Source of the DNA: Bog-473 sp963754445
GTDB lineage: Bacteria; Actinomycetota; Acidimicrobiia; Acidimicrobiales; RAAP-2
Assembly (NCBI GenBank): GCA_963754445.1
Contig: CAVWFT010000002.1
Span: 2,046,001-2,110,000, forward strand
Direction of reading: 5' to 3'
DNA: 64,000 bases
Each line of letters starts with the position of its first letter. Position 1 is the stretch's first letter. The translations under genes were made by a program, and so were the position numbers. The notes under the pieces were generated by a model. The model did no database searches. It had not been told where the DNA came from and saw only the letters and a list, made by a program, of their open reading frames with translations. This document shows positions 17,385-26,379 of this stretch, one piece after another.

Positions 17385-17645
17385 TCAGGTCACGTAAGGA
17401 CAGTGGCGACAGCCTGCGTCGCAGCAGAAACCCCGCCTGGCCAGGTAACGCGCCGTGAACACGGTGAACCCTGTCTCGGGGTCCACATAGGTGTCGCTTC
17501 CGGTTTCCAGGGCCTGGGAGTGGGCCGAGATGACCCGGCCGTAATCAGCACGAGAGGGCGAGAGCCGATCCCGATGGGGTTCGGCGAGTGGCCGGTCGGC
17601 CAAGGGGTCATCCGGAGCATCAGGACCGCGTCGAGGCTCGGCCAT
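17385..17645 (-). CDS. DUF5522 small Cys-rich protein
   Basis: An 86-residue protein whose C-terminal half reads YVDPETGFTVFTARYLARRG followed by FCCDAGCRHCPY. That is the DUF5522 signature, with a cysteine cluster that could bind a metal. The N-terminus is Pro/Arg/Asp-rich. Role unknown. It lies 50 bp downstream of the HU gene. Confidence 0.75.
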   Translation of the reverse strand: MAEPRRGPDAPDDPLADRPLAEPHRDRLSPSRADYGRVISAHSQALETGSDTYVDPETGFTVFTARYLARRGFCCDAGCRHCPYVT

Positions 17646-17695
17646 GTCTCCTGGGCCAGTGCGCCCGGCCCCACGTCGGGACCGGGCGCCTCTGG

Positions 17696-18205
17696 CTACC
17701 TCTTCTTGACGGCCTTCTTGGCCGGAGTCCGCTTCGCCGGCGCCTTCTTGGCGGGCGCCCGCTTCGCCGGAGCCTTGCGAGCCGTTGCCGCCTTCTTGGC
17801 GGGGGCCTTCTTGGCAGTCGTGCGAGTCGCGGTGGCCCTGGCCGCCACGGGAGCGGCCGACTTGCCCGCAGCGGCAACCGCAGCGTCGTCGGTCGGGAAT
17901 GCACCCTTCACGAGCTTGGGAGCCTTGGCCGGGGCCAGCACGGCATCCTTGAATGCCTTCACCGGCGTGATGCGGGCCTTCTTCGAAGCCTTGATACGGA
18001 TGGCCTCGCCGGTGGCCGGGTTGCGGCCCATACGGGACGGACGGTCGACCTTGACGAACTTGGCAAAGCCGGGGATCGAGATCGGCTCACCCTTGGACAC
18101 GACGGCGGTCACCACATCGGTGAATCCGTCGATCACAGTAATGACCGTCTTGAGTTCGACGTCCGACTGGACTGCGACTGCTCTAGCTAGTTCACGCTTG
18201 TTCAT
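17696..18205 (-). CDS. hup: HU-type nucleoid protein with histone-like basic tail
   Basis: A 169-residue HU protein. Residues 1-90 are the HU core (MNKRELARAV at the N-terminus, FAKFVKVDRPSRMGRNPATG in the DNA-binding arm). The C-terminal half is an Ala/Lys/Pro/Arg tail with APAKKAPAKR-type repeats, as in actinobacterial HupB-like histones. The start at 18205 gives the canonical MNKREL; an ATG at 18241 adds 12 unrelated residues. AT-rich sequence with a perfect gtgaattcac palindrome at 18263-18272 lies just upstream and probably holds the promoter. Confidence 0.92.
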   Translation of the reverse strand: MNKRELARAVAVQSDVELKTVITVIDGFTDVVTAVVSKGEPISIPGFAKFVKVDRPSRMGRNPATGEAIRIKASKKARITPVKAFKDAVLAPAKAPKLVKGAFPTDDAAVAAAGKSAAPVAARATATRTTAKKAPAKKAATARKAPAKRAPAKKAPAKRTPAKKAVKKR

Positions 18206-18323
18206 GGCGACATTGTGGCCGACGCGCACCCCGGAATGCACATCTTTCGAGCCAAAAAGTGTGTGAATTCACGGAAAATTAGCCAATCGGCTCGAATTCA
18301 CGACGGCGCAGCCGCCTCGATCG

Positions 18324-18815
18324 TCACCGGGCGGGCATCCACTGCGCCCAGTAGGGATTGGTCGCAGTGGTCTTTTCGAGGAGGATGATCACGGTTCCCC
18401 ACGGGTCGTGGCACCACGTCGTCTTCAGCCCGGCGACGTCCGCCACACTGGTTGTGAGGAATTCCACACCCCGGGTTTCGAGGTCAGTTCGGGTTGCTTC
18501 GATGTCGTCGCAGACGAAGCCGATGTGGGTGAGCCCGACCCGAGTGACCGAGGGGCGCCCGTTTGGCGGGAGGACGACGTCGGCATTGGGGTACTCGATG
18601 ATCTCGAGCACGCGGTCGTCTTTGCCGAATCCCACAATGGCGGCGTGCACGGCGACCGGGGACGGAAGCAGCTCGCCCATGTCGCTCTCGATCTGGGCGC
18701 CGTCCATCCGATAGGGCGGTGAAAGGACCTCGAGGCCCAGAACGTCGCGATACCACTCGACCGCCGCTTCAACGTCGGGGACGCAGAGGGCTGAGTGGGC
18801 CAGACCGGTCAGCAA
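18324..18815 (-). CDS. VOC family protein
   Basis: A 163-residue glyoxalase-fold protein. It begins LTGLAHSALCVPDVEAAVEW, the first metal-ligand strand; VGLTHIGFVCDDIEATRTDL opens the second module, and WCHDPWGTVIILLEK carries the final Glu. The TTG at 18815 is chosen because it gives the normal N-terminus and lies 4 nt after the stop of a small upstream ORF. An ATG at 18953 would prepend 46 Ser/Arg-rich residues unlike the family. Substrate unknown. Confidence 0.75.
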   Translation of the reverse strand: MLTGLAHSALCVPDVEAAVEWYRDVLGLEVLSPPYRMDGAQIESDMGELLPSPVAVHAAIVGFGKDDRVLEIIEYPNADVVLPPNGRPSVTRVGLTHIGFVCDDIEATRTDLETRGVEFLTTSVADVAGLKTTWCHDPWGTVIILLEKTTATNPYWAQWMPAR

Positions 18816-18819
18816 GGAG

Positions 18820-18963
18820 TCAGGTCCAGCGCGAGAGCTCGTGTTGGAAGCGCTTGTTCCAGCCGCGGGCGTGGAATTTCGCCCTCCTGAGTCCCTTGCG
18901 CATGCCGATCGCCACAATGAAGACGATCGGTGCGAAGAGGCCTGCCAGGGCACTCAGGCCCAT
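18820..18963 (-). CDS. Possible 47-aa single-span membrane protein
   Basis: The frame starts MGLSALAGLFAPIVFIVAIG, a clean hydrophobic helix, and ends with a strongly basic tail (MRKGLRRAKFHARGWNKRF). This inside-positive pattern is expected of a real small membrane protein. Its TGA is 4 nt before the TTG of the VOC gene, so the two could be coupled. An ATG at 19047 gives a longer 75-residue version. No good ribosome binding site was seen for the short version. Confidence 0.35.
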   Translation of the reverse strand: MGLSALAGLFAPIVFIVAIGMRKGLRRAKFHARGWNKRFQHELSRWT

Positions 18964-19080
18964 GAGGCGTACGTGATTCGGTCGGTTTTCAGGCCCATCC
19001 ACGCAATCAGTGCTACACCTGGGCAACCGTGCTCCGCCAATAGCCATTGGCCTGACTTACCCGTAGGAGTCCCAACTCAG

Positions 19081-20412
19081 ATGAGCGACACCAACCCGTC
19101 GGACTCGACGTCGAGCGACGTCACCACCGCCGAGGAGGCACCGGCCCAAGCAAAGAAGCCCAAGGCGAGGCGCTCCCGGCAGGTGATCTCGTGGGTGCTC
19201 ATCGTCTTGGCAGCGCTGCTCATCCCCGTTTCGGTGATCTCGACCTGGGCCATCCGTACTGTCACGAACACGGATCACTACGTCGAGACGATGGCCCCAC
19301 TGGCTCGGAATACGGCCATCACGAACCAGCTGGCAACCAAGGCGACCGACGAGCTCTTCTCGACTCATATCGTCCAGGACAAGATCGCTGGTCTCCTTCC
19401 GGCTAAGGCCAAGCCGATTCTCGTACCCATCACCAACGAGGTGAAGCAGTACGTCCACGGCGTCGCTCTGAAGTTCTTCCAGAGCCCGCAGTTCGGGAAG
19501 TTGTGGGACGCGCTCAACCGTCACACGCACGAGGCGGTCGTCGACGTCTTGGAGGGAAAGACGTCTCCACTGCTCGAACGAGTGGAAAAGGGCGGCCAGA
19601 TCGCCGTCAACGTCTCGCCCGCGCTGAACAACATCATCGACAAGCTGAACCAGAAGGGGATCACCCTCTTCAACCCGCTCAAGGCCATCTCGTCGAACAG
19701 CGATAAAGGTCTCGGCCTGACCATCGTCACCAAGGATCAGGTCCACAAGTACTCGGCCCTCTTCAACACCATCGTCCAGCTCGGGTGGGCCGTGCCGATC
19801 GCCGCGGTCGTGATCGGACTGGCGTCCATCCTGGTGGCGGTCGATCGTCGCAAGGCGCTACTCCGTGCGTCACTCGGGGTCGGTCTGGTGACCCTGCTCT
19901 TCCTTGCTGCGCTTTCCACGGGAAGGAACTTCTTCCTCAACGAGGCGTCGGGTCACAACCTCCATCGGGAGGTGGCAGCCGCCGTGTGGGACACCCTGCT
20001 GCGGTTCTTGAAGACCGATTTCCGCTGGATGCTCCTCGTCGCCTTGATCGTTGCCTTGTTGGCCTGGGTGTTCGGTCCTGCTCGTTACGCAGTGTGGATC
20101 CGTGACCACGTGGTGCGGGGCGTTCGCTGGACCGGAGCGCAGTCCAAAGAGCTCAGCGCTGGAGCGGGTCGGGCCGCTCGGGGGTCGGACGGCGCCCGCA
20201 ACACAGGCGGTTGGATCGTCGAGCACGTGAACGCTCTGCGCATCCTCGGGGTCGCCGTGGCCGCGCTGTTCCTACTCTTCGGCGGCAATCTGACCGGCTG
20301 GAGCCTGCTCGTGATCCTCATTGTGCTCTTGGTGTACTTAGGCTTGCTTCAGTTGGTTGTGGCGTGGGCTCGCAAGGTGGCTCCGGTGCCGCCGACACCA
20401 GGGGCGGCATAG
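19081..20412 (+). CDS. Actinobacterial integral membrane protein, unknown function
   Basis: A 443-residue protein. A Ser/Thr/Glu-rich cytosolic N-terminus of ~33 residues precedes a transmembrane helix (VISWVLIVLAALLIPVSVIS). A large extracytoplasmic helical domain follows (NTDHYVETMAPLARNTAITN onward, about residues 60-230). Four or more hydrophobic segments lie after residue 235 (WAVPIAAVVIGLASILVAV, LGVGLVTLLFLAAL, WMLLVALIVALLAWVFG, and two near the C-terminus). The architecture is common in Actinomycetota, but no function is established. AGGAG lies about 12 nt before the ATG. Confidence 0.8.
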   Translation: MSDTNPSDSTSSDVTTAEEAPAQAKKPKARRSRQVISWVLIVLAALLIPVSVISTWAIRTVTNTDHYVETMAPLARNTAITNQLATKATDELFSTHIVQDKIAGLLPAKAKPILVPITNEVKQYVHGVALKFFQSPQFGKLWDALNRHTHEAVVDVLEGKTSPLLERVEKGGQIAVNVSPALNNIIDKLNQKGITLFNPLKAISSNSDKGLGLTIVTKDQVHKYSALFNTIVQLGWAVPIAAVVIGLASILVAVDRRKALLRASLGVGLVTLLFLAALSTGRNFFLNEASGHNLHREVAAAVWDTLLRFLKTDFRWMLLVALIVALLAWVFGPARYAVWIRDHVVRGVRWTGAQSKELSAGAGRAARGSDGARNTGGWIVEHVNALRILGVAVAALFLLFGGNLTGWSLLVILIVLLVYLGLLQLVVAWARKVAPVPPTPGAA

Positions 20413-20596
20413 CAATCGCGGACGTCGGCTCCGACGGGACGCAGGTCCCTGACCTGCACGAAGCCGGTCGTCGAGCGTCCAACCCTGACGCTGGGCAGAG
20501 GCCGCATCTTTGGAATGTGACCCGCCTGGGTAGAGACGACGTGACTTTCAGCGCTGGAGGGGCCACGATGGCGGTCGGAGGAGGCATGGGTCGGAC

Positions 20597-20773
20597 ATGA
20601 CACAGATCACGGCAGTCGCGGGGAGCGGGGCGGGGATACTCATTGTCGTGGCGAGCGTCGTGGCATGGTCCACCGGACAGCGCCGCGCTGCCGTACGCCT
20701 TCAGAGGATTCCGGTGCGCGCCGGTCGCCGGGCTGCGGCGCGGCGCTCGGGAGACGCCAGCGAGCGTCCGTAG
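20597..20773 (+). CDS. Possible 58-aa single-span membrane protein
   Basis: An ATG preceded by GGAGGAGG about 12 nt upstream opens a 58-codon frame. It has one hydrophobic helix (AGSGAGILIVVASVVAW) and a long Arg-rich tail (RRAAVRLQRIPVRAGRRAAA). It lies in the 469-bp gap between two membrane/secreted protein genes, where nothing else is recognisable apart from a short agaa...ttct hairpin near 20834-20847. Weak evidence only. Confidence 0.33.
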   Translation: MTQITAVAGSGAGILIVVASVVAWSTGQRRAAVRLQRIPVRAGRRAAARRSGDASERP

Positions 20774-20881
20774 AGCAGTGTGCCTTCGCAGAATTGGGCG
20801 ACCGGTGCCGCCTGAGAAAATGGCCGCGACCTAGAAGATTTTTCTTAGCTGACCTTTAAGTCCGCCTCGTAACCTGCAGCC

Positions 20882-21223
20882 GTGGGTATGCGCTGGCGTC
20901 TGGGGCTGGTGGCAGTCGTCGCCATGGCCGTCCTCGGCGGACTGGTGCCGCACGCGGTGGTGGCGGGCGCCGTGAACAGTACGGTGTCGATGGTGCAGGC
21001 GATCGAAGCGCCGATTTCTGGCACATCGTGCTCTGACGCCACTTGTGGCAAGGGTTCGCCGACCCCAGCGTCTCCGTCGCCGGCAGGCGCCATGGCAGTC
21101 GTTCTCGGTGGTCTCGCGGTGGTCGCGGCAGGCGCCACGCTGATGCGTCGCCACATCGGACGAGCGACCCCTCTTCCGGCCGGCAAGCGAGACCCTCTGT
21201 ACCACCCTCCGCAGTTCTCCTAG
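20882..21223 (+). CDS. Small membrane or secreted protein with paired cysteines
   Basis: A 113-residue protein. The N-terminal signal or anchor is MRWRLGLVAVVAMAVLGGLV, followed by an extracytoplasmic stretch with two cysteines (ISGTSCSDATCGKG). A second hydrophobic helix (MAVVLGGLAVVAAGATLM) precedes a basic C-terminus. Starts at GTG 20882 or ATG 20888 are both possible. The two cysteines and the position just upstream of the DUF929/VKOR pair make it a candidate disulfide substrate or partner (inference). Confidence 0.6.
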   Translation: MGMRWRLGLVAVVAMAVLGGLVPHAVVAGAVNSTVSMVQAIEAPISGTSCSDATCGKGSPTPASPSPAGAMAVVLGGLAVVAAGATLMRRHIGRATPLPAGKRDPLYHPPQFS

Positions 21224-21336
21224 CTCGAACGATCCACTAGGGGGGCACCCAAAGTCGAGCGCGCATGTCGCGCTCTCGGACGCCTTGGACACCCCAGCGA
21301 GGCATTGCCGCTTCGGCCGCCTCATCACTCGAGCCA

Positions 21337-21362
21337 CCGAACGGAGCCTCACTGCCGTTCGG
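21337..21362. promoter_or_regulatory. 8-bp inverted repeat upstream of the DUF929 gene
   Basis: The arms ccgaacgg (21337-21344) and ccgttcgg (21355-21362) are perfectly inverted around a 10-nt spacer, 23 nt before the ATG at 21386. A second hairpin (gagcgcg / cgcgctc, 21257-21275) lies further upstream in the same leader. Either could be an operator or a leader stem; no regulator is implied by sequence. Confidence 0.3.
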
Positions 21363-21385
21363 CCAACAACAACGGAGAACCTCCA

Positions 21386-22342
21386 ATGACGAAATCGAAT
21401 TCCGGGCCGTCGCGGCCCGTGGCACACAACGCAACGAGCAGCCGGCGGACCAAGACGTCTGGCCGCGGCAGGGCAGGGTCTGAGTCTTTCCGCAGCCGGC
21501 ACCCGGTCATCACTGCATTGATCCCCGTGGGATTGGTACTCGCCGTCATCGTCACCATGGTCGTCATCAAAGCGGCCAGCGGGCCCGCCACTGCGGCCTC
21601 TTCACATCTGCAATCCGGAAGAGTGACTCGATCGACCCAGTCGGATACCTCGTCGCTTTCGCCGGCCGTGGTGGCAAGTCTTGCGGTTCCGACATCCGTG
21701 CTCGACGCGGTGGGAAGTCCGAATACCGTTGCGTTGCCGAGCGCGGTGACCGGGAATACATCGATCCTCAAGGATGCGAGCGGCAAGGCCCTCATCACCT
21801 ATGTCGGGGCGGAGTACTGCCCGTATTGCGCGGCCGAGCGCTGGGCATTGGCCGTCGCCTTGTCCCGGTTCGGGACATTCACGCACCTGGGCGGCACGCA
21901 CTCGTCGTCAAGCGACGTTTTTCCGGATACCCAGACCCTCTCTTTCTATGGCTCGACTTATTCGAGCCCGTACGTGGATTTCGCGTCGGTCGAAGAGGCG
22001 ACGAACGAAGCTGTCAACGGCAGCTACCCGAGCCTCCAGACGCCAACCGCCTCGGAGGGCGCGCTGCTTTCCGAATACGACAGTCAGGGCAGCATTCCGT
22101 TCTTGGACATCGCCAACAAGTTCGTGGTCACCGGAGCCAGCTATTCGCCCCAGGTGCTCCAGGGGTTGACGAGGAAGCAGATCGCCCGCGATCTCTCCGA
22201 CCCATCGAGCGCTGTGGCGCAGGCGATCGACGGAACGGCCAATGACATCACTGCAGCGATCTGCATCGCGACCGGCGATCAGCCCACCAGCGTCTGCGCA
22301 ACACCGACGATCTCGGCCATCGTCAAGAAGCTGGAAGGCTGA
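21386..22342 (+). CDS. DUF929 thioredoxin-like membrane-anchored protein
   Basis: A 318-residue protein. It has a basic N-terminus, one membrane anchor (VITALIPVGLVLAVIVTMVV) and an extracytoplasmic DUF929 domain. The hallmark is TYVGAEYCPYCAAERWALAV, with the CPYC redox pair at residues 145-148, followed by LSRFGTFTHLGGTHSSSSD. The domain ends in a helix-rich region with two further cysteines (AAICIATGDQPTSVCATP). GGAG sits 8 nt before the ATG. The VKOR gene begins 2 nt after its stop, so the pair probably forms an extracytoplasmic disulfide relay. Confidence 0.88.
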   Translation: MTKSNSGPSRPVAHNATSSRRTKTSGRGRAGSESFRSRHPVITALIPVGLVLAVIVTMVVIKAASGPATAASSHLQSGRVTRSTQSDTSSLSPAVVASLAVPTSVLDAVGSPNTVALPSAVTGNTSILKDASGKALITYVGAEYCPYCAAERWALAVALSRFGTFTHLGGTHSSSSDVFPDTQTLSFYGSTYSSPYVDFASVEEATNEAVNGSYPSLQTPTASEGALLSEYDSQGSIPFLDIANKFVVTGASYSPQVLQGLTRKQIARDLSDPSSAVAQAIDGTANDITAAICIATGDQPTSVCATPTISAIVKKLEG

Positions 22343-22344
22343 GT

Positions 22345-22842
22345 ATGCAACGCACAGAAGGTTCCAAGGTTCCGGCGTGGGCTGTGAGCGCTTCTCTGGG
22401 CCTGTCCCTGCTGGCCGTGGCCATCGCGGCCTACCTCACCGTTACCCACTTCACCGATCCGACGGCACTCGCCTGTCCCGACACTGGTGTTGTCAACTGC
22501 ACGCTGGTGACGACCTCGCCAGAGTCGCTTGTGTTCGGAGTCCCGCTCGCCGTACTCGGTGTGATCTGGGCTGCCGGCATGTCGGCGCTCTGTCTGCCTT
22601 GGTGCTGGCGTTCGCCAGCGGCCTCGGTGGCTAGGGCGCGCGTCATCGGTTCAAGTGCTGGCGCCGCGATGGTGCTGTACCTCGTGTACACCGAGCTCTT
22701 TCGGATCGGGGCGATCTGTCTGTGGTGCACTGCGATGCACGTGACCGCGATCGCTTTGTTTGGAGTCGTGCTGGGCGAGCGGACGGGAACTGCGGGACGC
22801 TCCAACCCCCGTGCAGCGGTTGGAAGCGCAGGAAGGACATGA
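22345..22842 (+). CDS. Vitamin K epoxide reductase (VKOR) family protein
   Basis: A 165-residue four-helix membrane protein. The loop cysteines are C44 and C52 (LACPDTGVVNCTLV) and the active-site pair is C125 and C128 (ICLWCTAMH). In actinobacteria VKOR takes the place of DsbB and uses quinone to reoxidise DsbA-like partners. The expected partner is the DUF929 protein encoded 2 nt upstream. All four redox cysteines are present, so the enzyme should be active. Confidence 0.9.
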   Translation: MQRTEGSKVPAWAVSASLGLSLLAVAIAAYLTVTHFTDPTALACPDTGVVNCTLVTTSPESLVFGVPLAVLGVIWAAGMSALCLPWCWRSPAASVARARVIGSSAGAAMVLYLVYTELFRIGAICLWCTAMHVTAIALFGVVLGERTGTAGRSNPRAAVGSAGRT

Positions 22843-22894
22843 CTTTCGCATCTATCGAGCCGCGGACGCGTTCGGGCACAATGCAGTCGGCGGG

Positions 22895-23353
22895 ATGGAC
22901 ATGAGGGATGCAATCTGGTCCCTGGAGGAGAATCGGATGAGACAGCCCGAGCACGCGCCGGGCGGCGACAGCGTGTTGGCCGGTGAATGCGCGGCCTTCC
23001 TGGCCGGGACGCTGGCCGAGCATTGGGACGAGCGGGGGATCGTCGTTCCGGTGTGGGCATGGACCAACCTTCTCGCGCACGGGAGTTTGGGCCAGATCGG
23101 CGAATGCATCGCGGCGCCGATGGAATCACGACGCTCGGCACCGAGCTGGAGCGTCGCTCGATCCCTCGTGGCCCTAGAAATCTTCGCCCTGACCGATGAG
23201 GGGATGTCTCTGTCCGAGTTGCAGGCGGAGGTGCTCATTCCCCTCGAGCTCGAACTGGCGTCACGAACAGATGTGAGCCGGTGGTCAGCACCCAGGTGGA
23301 GCGACGCCGTCGACTCGGCGATCCGGAGTCAGCAGTTCAGTCTGGGTTTCTAG
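22895..23353 (+). CDS. Hypothetical soluble protein
   Basis: A 152-residue protein without signal peptide or membrane span. The readable core is ECAAFLAGTLAEHWDERGIV, VWAWTNLLAHGSLGQIGECI and SWSVARSLVALEIFALTDEG, all helical. No family was recognised. The start is uncertain: ATG 22895 and ATG 22937 are both in frame, and the open frame extends back to 22760 inside the VKOR gene. Co-transcription with DUF929-VKOR is likely from spacing. Confidence 0.6.
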   Translation: MDMRDAIWSLEENRMRQPEHAPGGDSVLAGECAAFLAGTLAEHWDERGIVVPVWAWTNLLAHGSLGQIGECIAAPMESRRSAPSWSVARSLVALEIFALTDEGMSLSELQAEVLIPLELELASRTDVSRWSAPRWSDAVDSAIRSQQFSLGF

Positions 23354-23430
23354 CAACTCTTCCGCCGCACCTGCGCGTCAGCAGCACGAGTGCTCAACTA
23401 CATCGAATAGGTCGGTCGAAATGGTCGCCC

Positions 23431-25092
23431 TCAGGTCTGAGCGACCGTGCGGGCCACCCAACGCTCCACGGTGTTTGCCAGGGCGCGCAGGGGAAGCGAG
23501 CCTGCTCTGAGTACGACATCGTGGAACTCGCGCAGGTCGAATGCTGCGCCCAACCGCTGCGCAGCCTCCTCCCGGAGTCGAACGATCTCCAGACGTCCCG
23601 TCATGTAGGCCAAGGCCTGTCCGGGGTAGGAGATGTAGCGATCCACCTCGGCCTCGATCTGGATGCGGGGGATCGGCGTGTGCTCGACCAACCATTCGAC
23701 GGCCTCGAGGCGCGTCCATCCAAACGCATGGAGTCCGGTGTCCACCACCAATCTTCCGGCCCTCCATGCGTCGGCGGCAAAGAGGCCCATCCGGGACAGT
23801 TGGTCGCTGTAGAGGCCCATCTCATCCGCCAGTCGCTCGCTGTAGAGGCCCCATCCCTCCGCGCATGCGGTGTCGCAGAGAATCCGTCGAGCTGGCGCCA
23901 GGCCGGTGGCCTCGAGAGCGATGGTGAGTTGAAAGTGATGTCCGGGCACGGCCTCGTGAAAGGCCACGTCTTCCGCACTGTAGCGATGACGCTCCTCGGG
24001 CTTGGAGGTGTTGAGGAAGTACGTGCCTTTTCGCGAGCCGTCGAGAGCGCCCACCATGTAGTAGGCGGTCATCCCGGGTTCTTCCATCTCTGAGATGGGT
24101 TCGACGACGCACGACTCGCTCGGAACCACACCGAACCAATTGGGAGCTTCAGCTTCGGCTGCGGCGACGACTCGGCGCGCATGCTCGAGCATCTCGTTCC
24201 GAGAGGAGTAACGGAGCGCCTGGTCGTTGTTCAGACGATCGAAGATAGCCGGGAGGTCCGTTGTACCCCACAATATTGCTCCGGTTTCTCGGATCTCCTC
24301 GCTGACCTGTTCGACGATCTCGTGTCCAAGGGTGTGGAGCTGTTCGGGCGAGTAGGCAGGTGATGCGTAGAGGCGGGAGAGGATCCGGTACATGGCTTCG
24401 CCAGCCGGCAAGTGGCAGAGGCCGGGATGATCATCGTCGCGAGCTGTGGGGATGACGTCGGAGCGCAAGCTGTCCCGGTAACGCCGGAGTGCAGGCCTGG
24501 CCCGCTCGTCCAAAGCGGCAGCGACGCGTGCGGTGAATGCCGCGTTCTCAGGATCAGATTTGCTCATACCGCCCGTCGCCGGGTCGGTGAGGATGAGATC
24601 GAGCTGGGCAATGGACGACTCGACCAATCGGGCGACCGCTGTACGGCCGCTCGCGACCCCCTCTCGATGCCGGTCCGCCACCGTGGCCAGCATGCTCGGC
24701 AACTCGTTCAGTCGGGCGATGAATCCCTCTTGACGGACATCCGTGTCGAGCGGAAGTTTTGGAAGCACGGTGAATGCCGCGCCGATCGGATCCACAAAGG
24801 TGTCGCAGATCGTGAACTCAACCATGGGTACGGAGGCGGCATCTGCCATACCCCGGGCCATCTGTTGCACGAAGTCCAGGGTCTGCTGTTGGACCTCGTC
24901 GAGGTCCGACTCTGGGAATCGCTCGGCACGGTGGGCTATCGAATGCAGCCGCTCACGGTGCGCCGCCTCGGCAGACGCGCTGTAGTCAGCGAGCCGATCG
25001 TCGTATCCCGGTATTCCGAACATGGATCCTTCCAGCGGATCCGCGTCCAGTGTGGCCTCGAGAAGCTCCGCCGCCAGATCATTCGGAGTCAT
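23431..25092 (-). CDS. DUF885 family protein (metallopeptidase-like)
   Basis: A 553-residue cytoplasmic protein of the DUF885 family, distantly related to gluzincin peptidases. The diagnostic zinc-site-like motif AFHEAVPGHHFQLTIA lies near residue 375 and the downstream CAEGWGLYSERLADEM near 400. The N-terminal two thirds are helical. The C-terminus has YISYPGQALAYMTGRLEIVR. Homologues have not been well characterised; peptidase or ester-cleaving activity is plausible. It is convergent with the hypothetical gene before it and divergent from the GH26-like gene. Confidence 0.88.
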   Translation of the reverse strand: MTPNDLAAELLEATLDADPLEGSMFGIPGYDDRLADYSASAEAAHRERLHSIAHRAERFPESDLDEVQQQTLDFVQQMARGMADAASVPMVEFTICDTFVDPIGAAFTVLPKLPLDTDVRQEGFIARLNELPSMLATVADRHREGVASGRTAVARLVESSIAQLDLILTDPATGGMSKSDPENAAFTARVAAALDERARPALRRYRDSLRSDVIPTARDDDHPGLCHLPAGEAMYRILSRLYASPAYSPEQLHTLGHEIVEQVSEEIRETGAILWGTTDLPAIFDRLNNDQALRYSSRNEMLEHARRVVAAAEAEAPNWFGVVPSESCVVEPISEMEEPGMTAYYMVGALDGSRKGTYFLNTSKPEERHRYSAEDVAFHEAVPGHHFQLTIALEATGLAPARRILCDTACAEGWGLYSERLADEMGLYSDQLSRMGLFAADAWRAGRLVVDTGLHAFGWTRLEAVEWLVEHTPIPRIQIEAEVDRYISYPGQALAYMTGRLEIVRLREEAAQRLGAAFDLREFHDVVLRAGSLPLRALANTVERWVARTVAQT

Positions 25093-25320
25093 TCCCGGAC
25101 GCTACCCCGGGTGCAGAGGTCGTCCGAGGAGCCTCGAGGCCGTCGGTGCAGTCGAGGAGGCGGTGCCGTTTCGGTGGCAGACGGGCCGCCGGACATCCGA
25201 AACTCCAGTTCGTGCCGTACATCTTCGGTGTCTGGGTCGGGGAGAGTGACGGCTGAATCCCCCTCCGTTCCCGTAAGCTCTTCAGGCTTTCACGGCGCCG
25301 AGCCGAAGGAATTTGTGACG

Positions 25321-26379
25321 ATGCGACGCGCCATGAAACACCAGCTCACTCTGGTAACCGTCGGCCTGTTCCTGGCCATTGTTGCCGCATCGACCCTCGT
25401 GCCTGTTGGCTCGGGAGCGTCCACGGTCACGCATCGTCAACAACAGCACAAAGCAGCAGCTCTCGGCGTGTACGCAGGGCCGTCCGCCGTGAGCGCCGTG
25501 ATGGCCTTTCAGTTCCAGATTCACAGCAAGGTCGACTATGTCATGGACTTCGTGGACGGGTCCTCGTGGACGTCGATCGCACATCCTGCGAATCTGACGG
25601 CTTGGTCGTCACTTGGCTATAAGACGATCTGGGGCGTCCCGATGCTGCCCAACTCGGGGGGCTCCCTCTCGGTTGGGGCAACGGGCGCCTACAACAGCTA
25701 CTACGCAAGTCTGGCGCGAGCCCTGGTGGCTAGCAGACAGGGCGGAGACATCATCCGCATCGGCTGGGAATTCAATGGAATTTGGTTCCCGTGGTCCGCC
25801 CCTGGCAAGGCCACTCAGTTCATCGACTACTACCGCCAGATCGTTACGGCGATGCGCGGCGTTCCTGGCGCACACTTCGCATTCGAATGGAATCCGAGCA
25901 GGGGTGATATCGGCGCCGGCGATCTCTCCGAATACTGGCCGGGGAATTCGTATGTGTCCTATGTGGGCCTCGACGTCTTCGATGTCGAATGGCAGACGTA
26001 CCCAGGTTGGGGTCTGGAGTTCAGTCACATATTGACCGAGCCCTACGGGCTCAATTGGTTCGCTGCCTTTGCCGCCCAGCATCACAAGCCCATGGTCTTT
26101 CCTGAGTGGGGACTGGGTTGGGGGACATGTTCGACTCGGGGCATCGTCACGAGTTCAGCCGCCGTGTGCGGGGGTGACAACCCGTCGTTCATCAAGAGCA
26201 TGAGTCGATGGATCGCTACACATAATGTGTTCGAGTCGTCGTTCTGGGACTACGGCACCAGCAGGGTCAACACCTCGCTGAACACGGCCACCGCCGGTGC
26301 GCTGCGGACGTACTGGGCCACAGGAGATCGTCCTCCGCGGCTTCGCGCGAGCAGCAAGACACCACGCGCCAAAACGTAG
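25321..26379 (+). CDS. Secreted glycoside hydrolase family 26-like protein
   Basis: A 352-residue protein with a signal peptide (MKHQLTLVTVGLFLAIVAAS to about residue 35) and a TIM-barrel domain. The pattern fits GH26/clan A: IIRIGWEFNG contains the likely acid/base Glu150, and KPMVFPEWGLGWG the likely nucleophile Glu262. GH26 enzymes are mostly beta-mannanases and related endoglucanases; the substrate here is open. Starts at 25321 and 25333 are equally possible. The gene neighbours two large Gly-rich secreted proteins. Confidence 0.78.
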   Translation: MRRAMKHQLTLVTVGLFLAIVAASTLVPVGSGASTVTHRQQQHKAAALGVYAGPSAVSAVMAFQFQIHSKVDYVMDFVDGSSWTSIAHPANLTAWSSLGYKTIWGVPMLPNSGGSLSVGATGAYNSYYASLARALVASRQGGDIIRIGWEFNGIWFPWSAPGKATQFIDYYRQIVTAMRGVPGAHFAFEWNPSRGDIGAGDLSEYWPGNSYVSYVGLDVFDVEWQTYPGWGLEFSHILTEPYGLNWFAAFAAQHHKPMVFPEWGLGWGTCSTRGIVTSSAAVCGGDNPSFIKSMSRWIATHNVFESSFWDYGTSRVNTSLNTATAGALRTYWATGDRPPRLRASSKTPRAKT

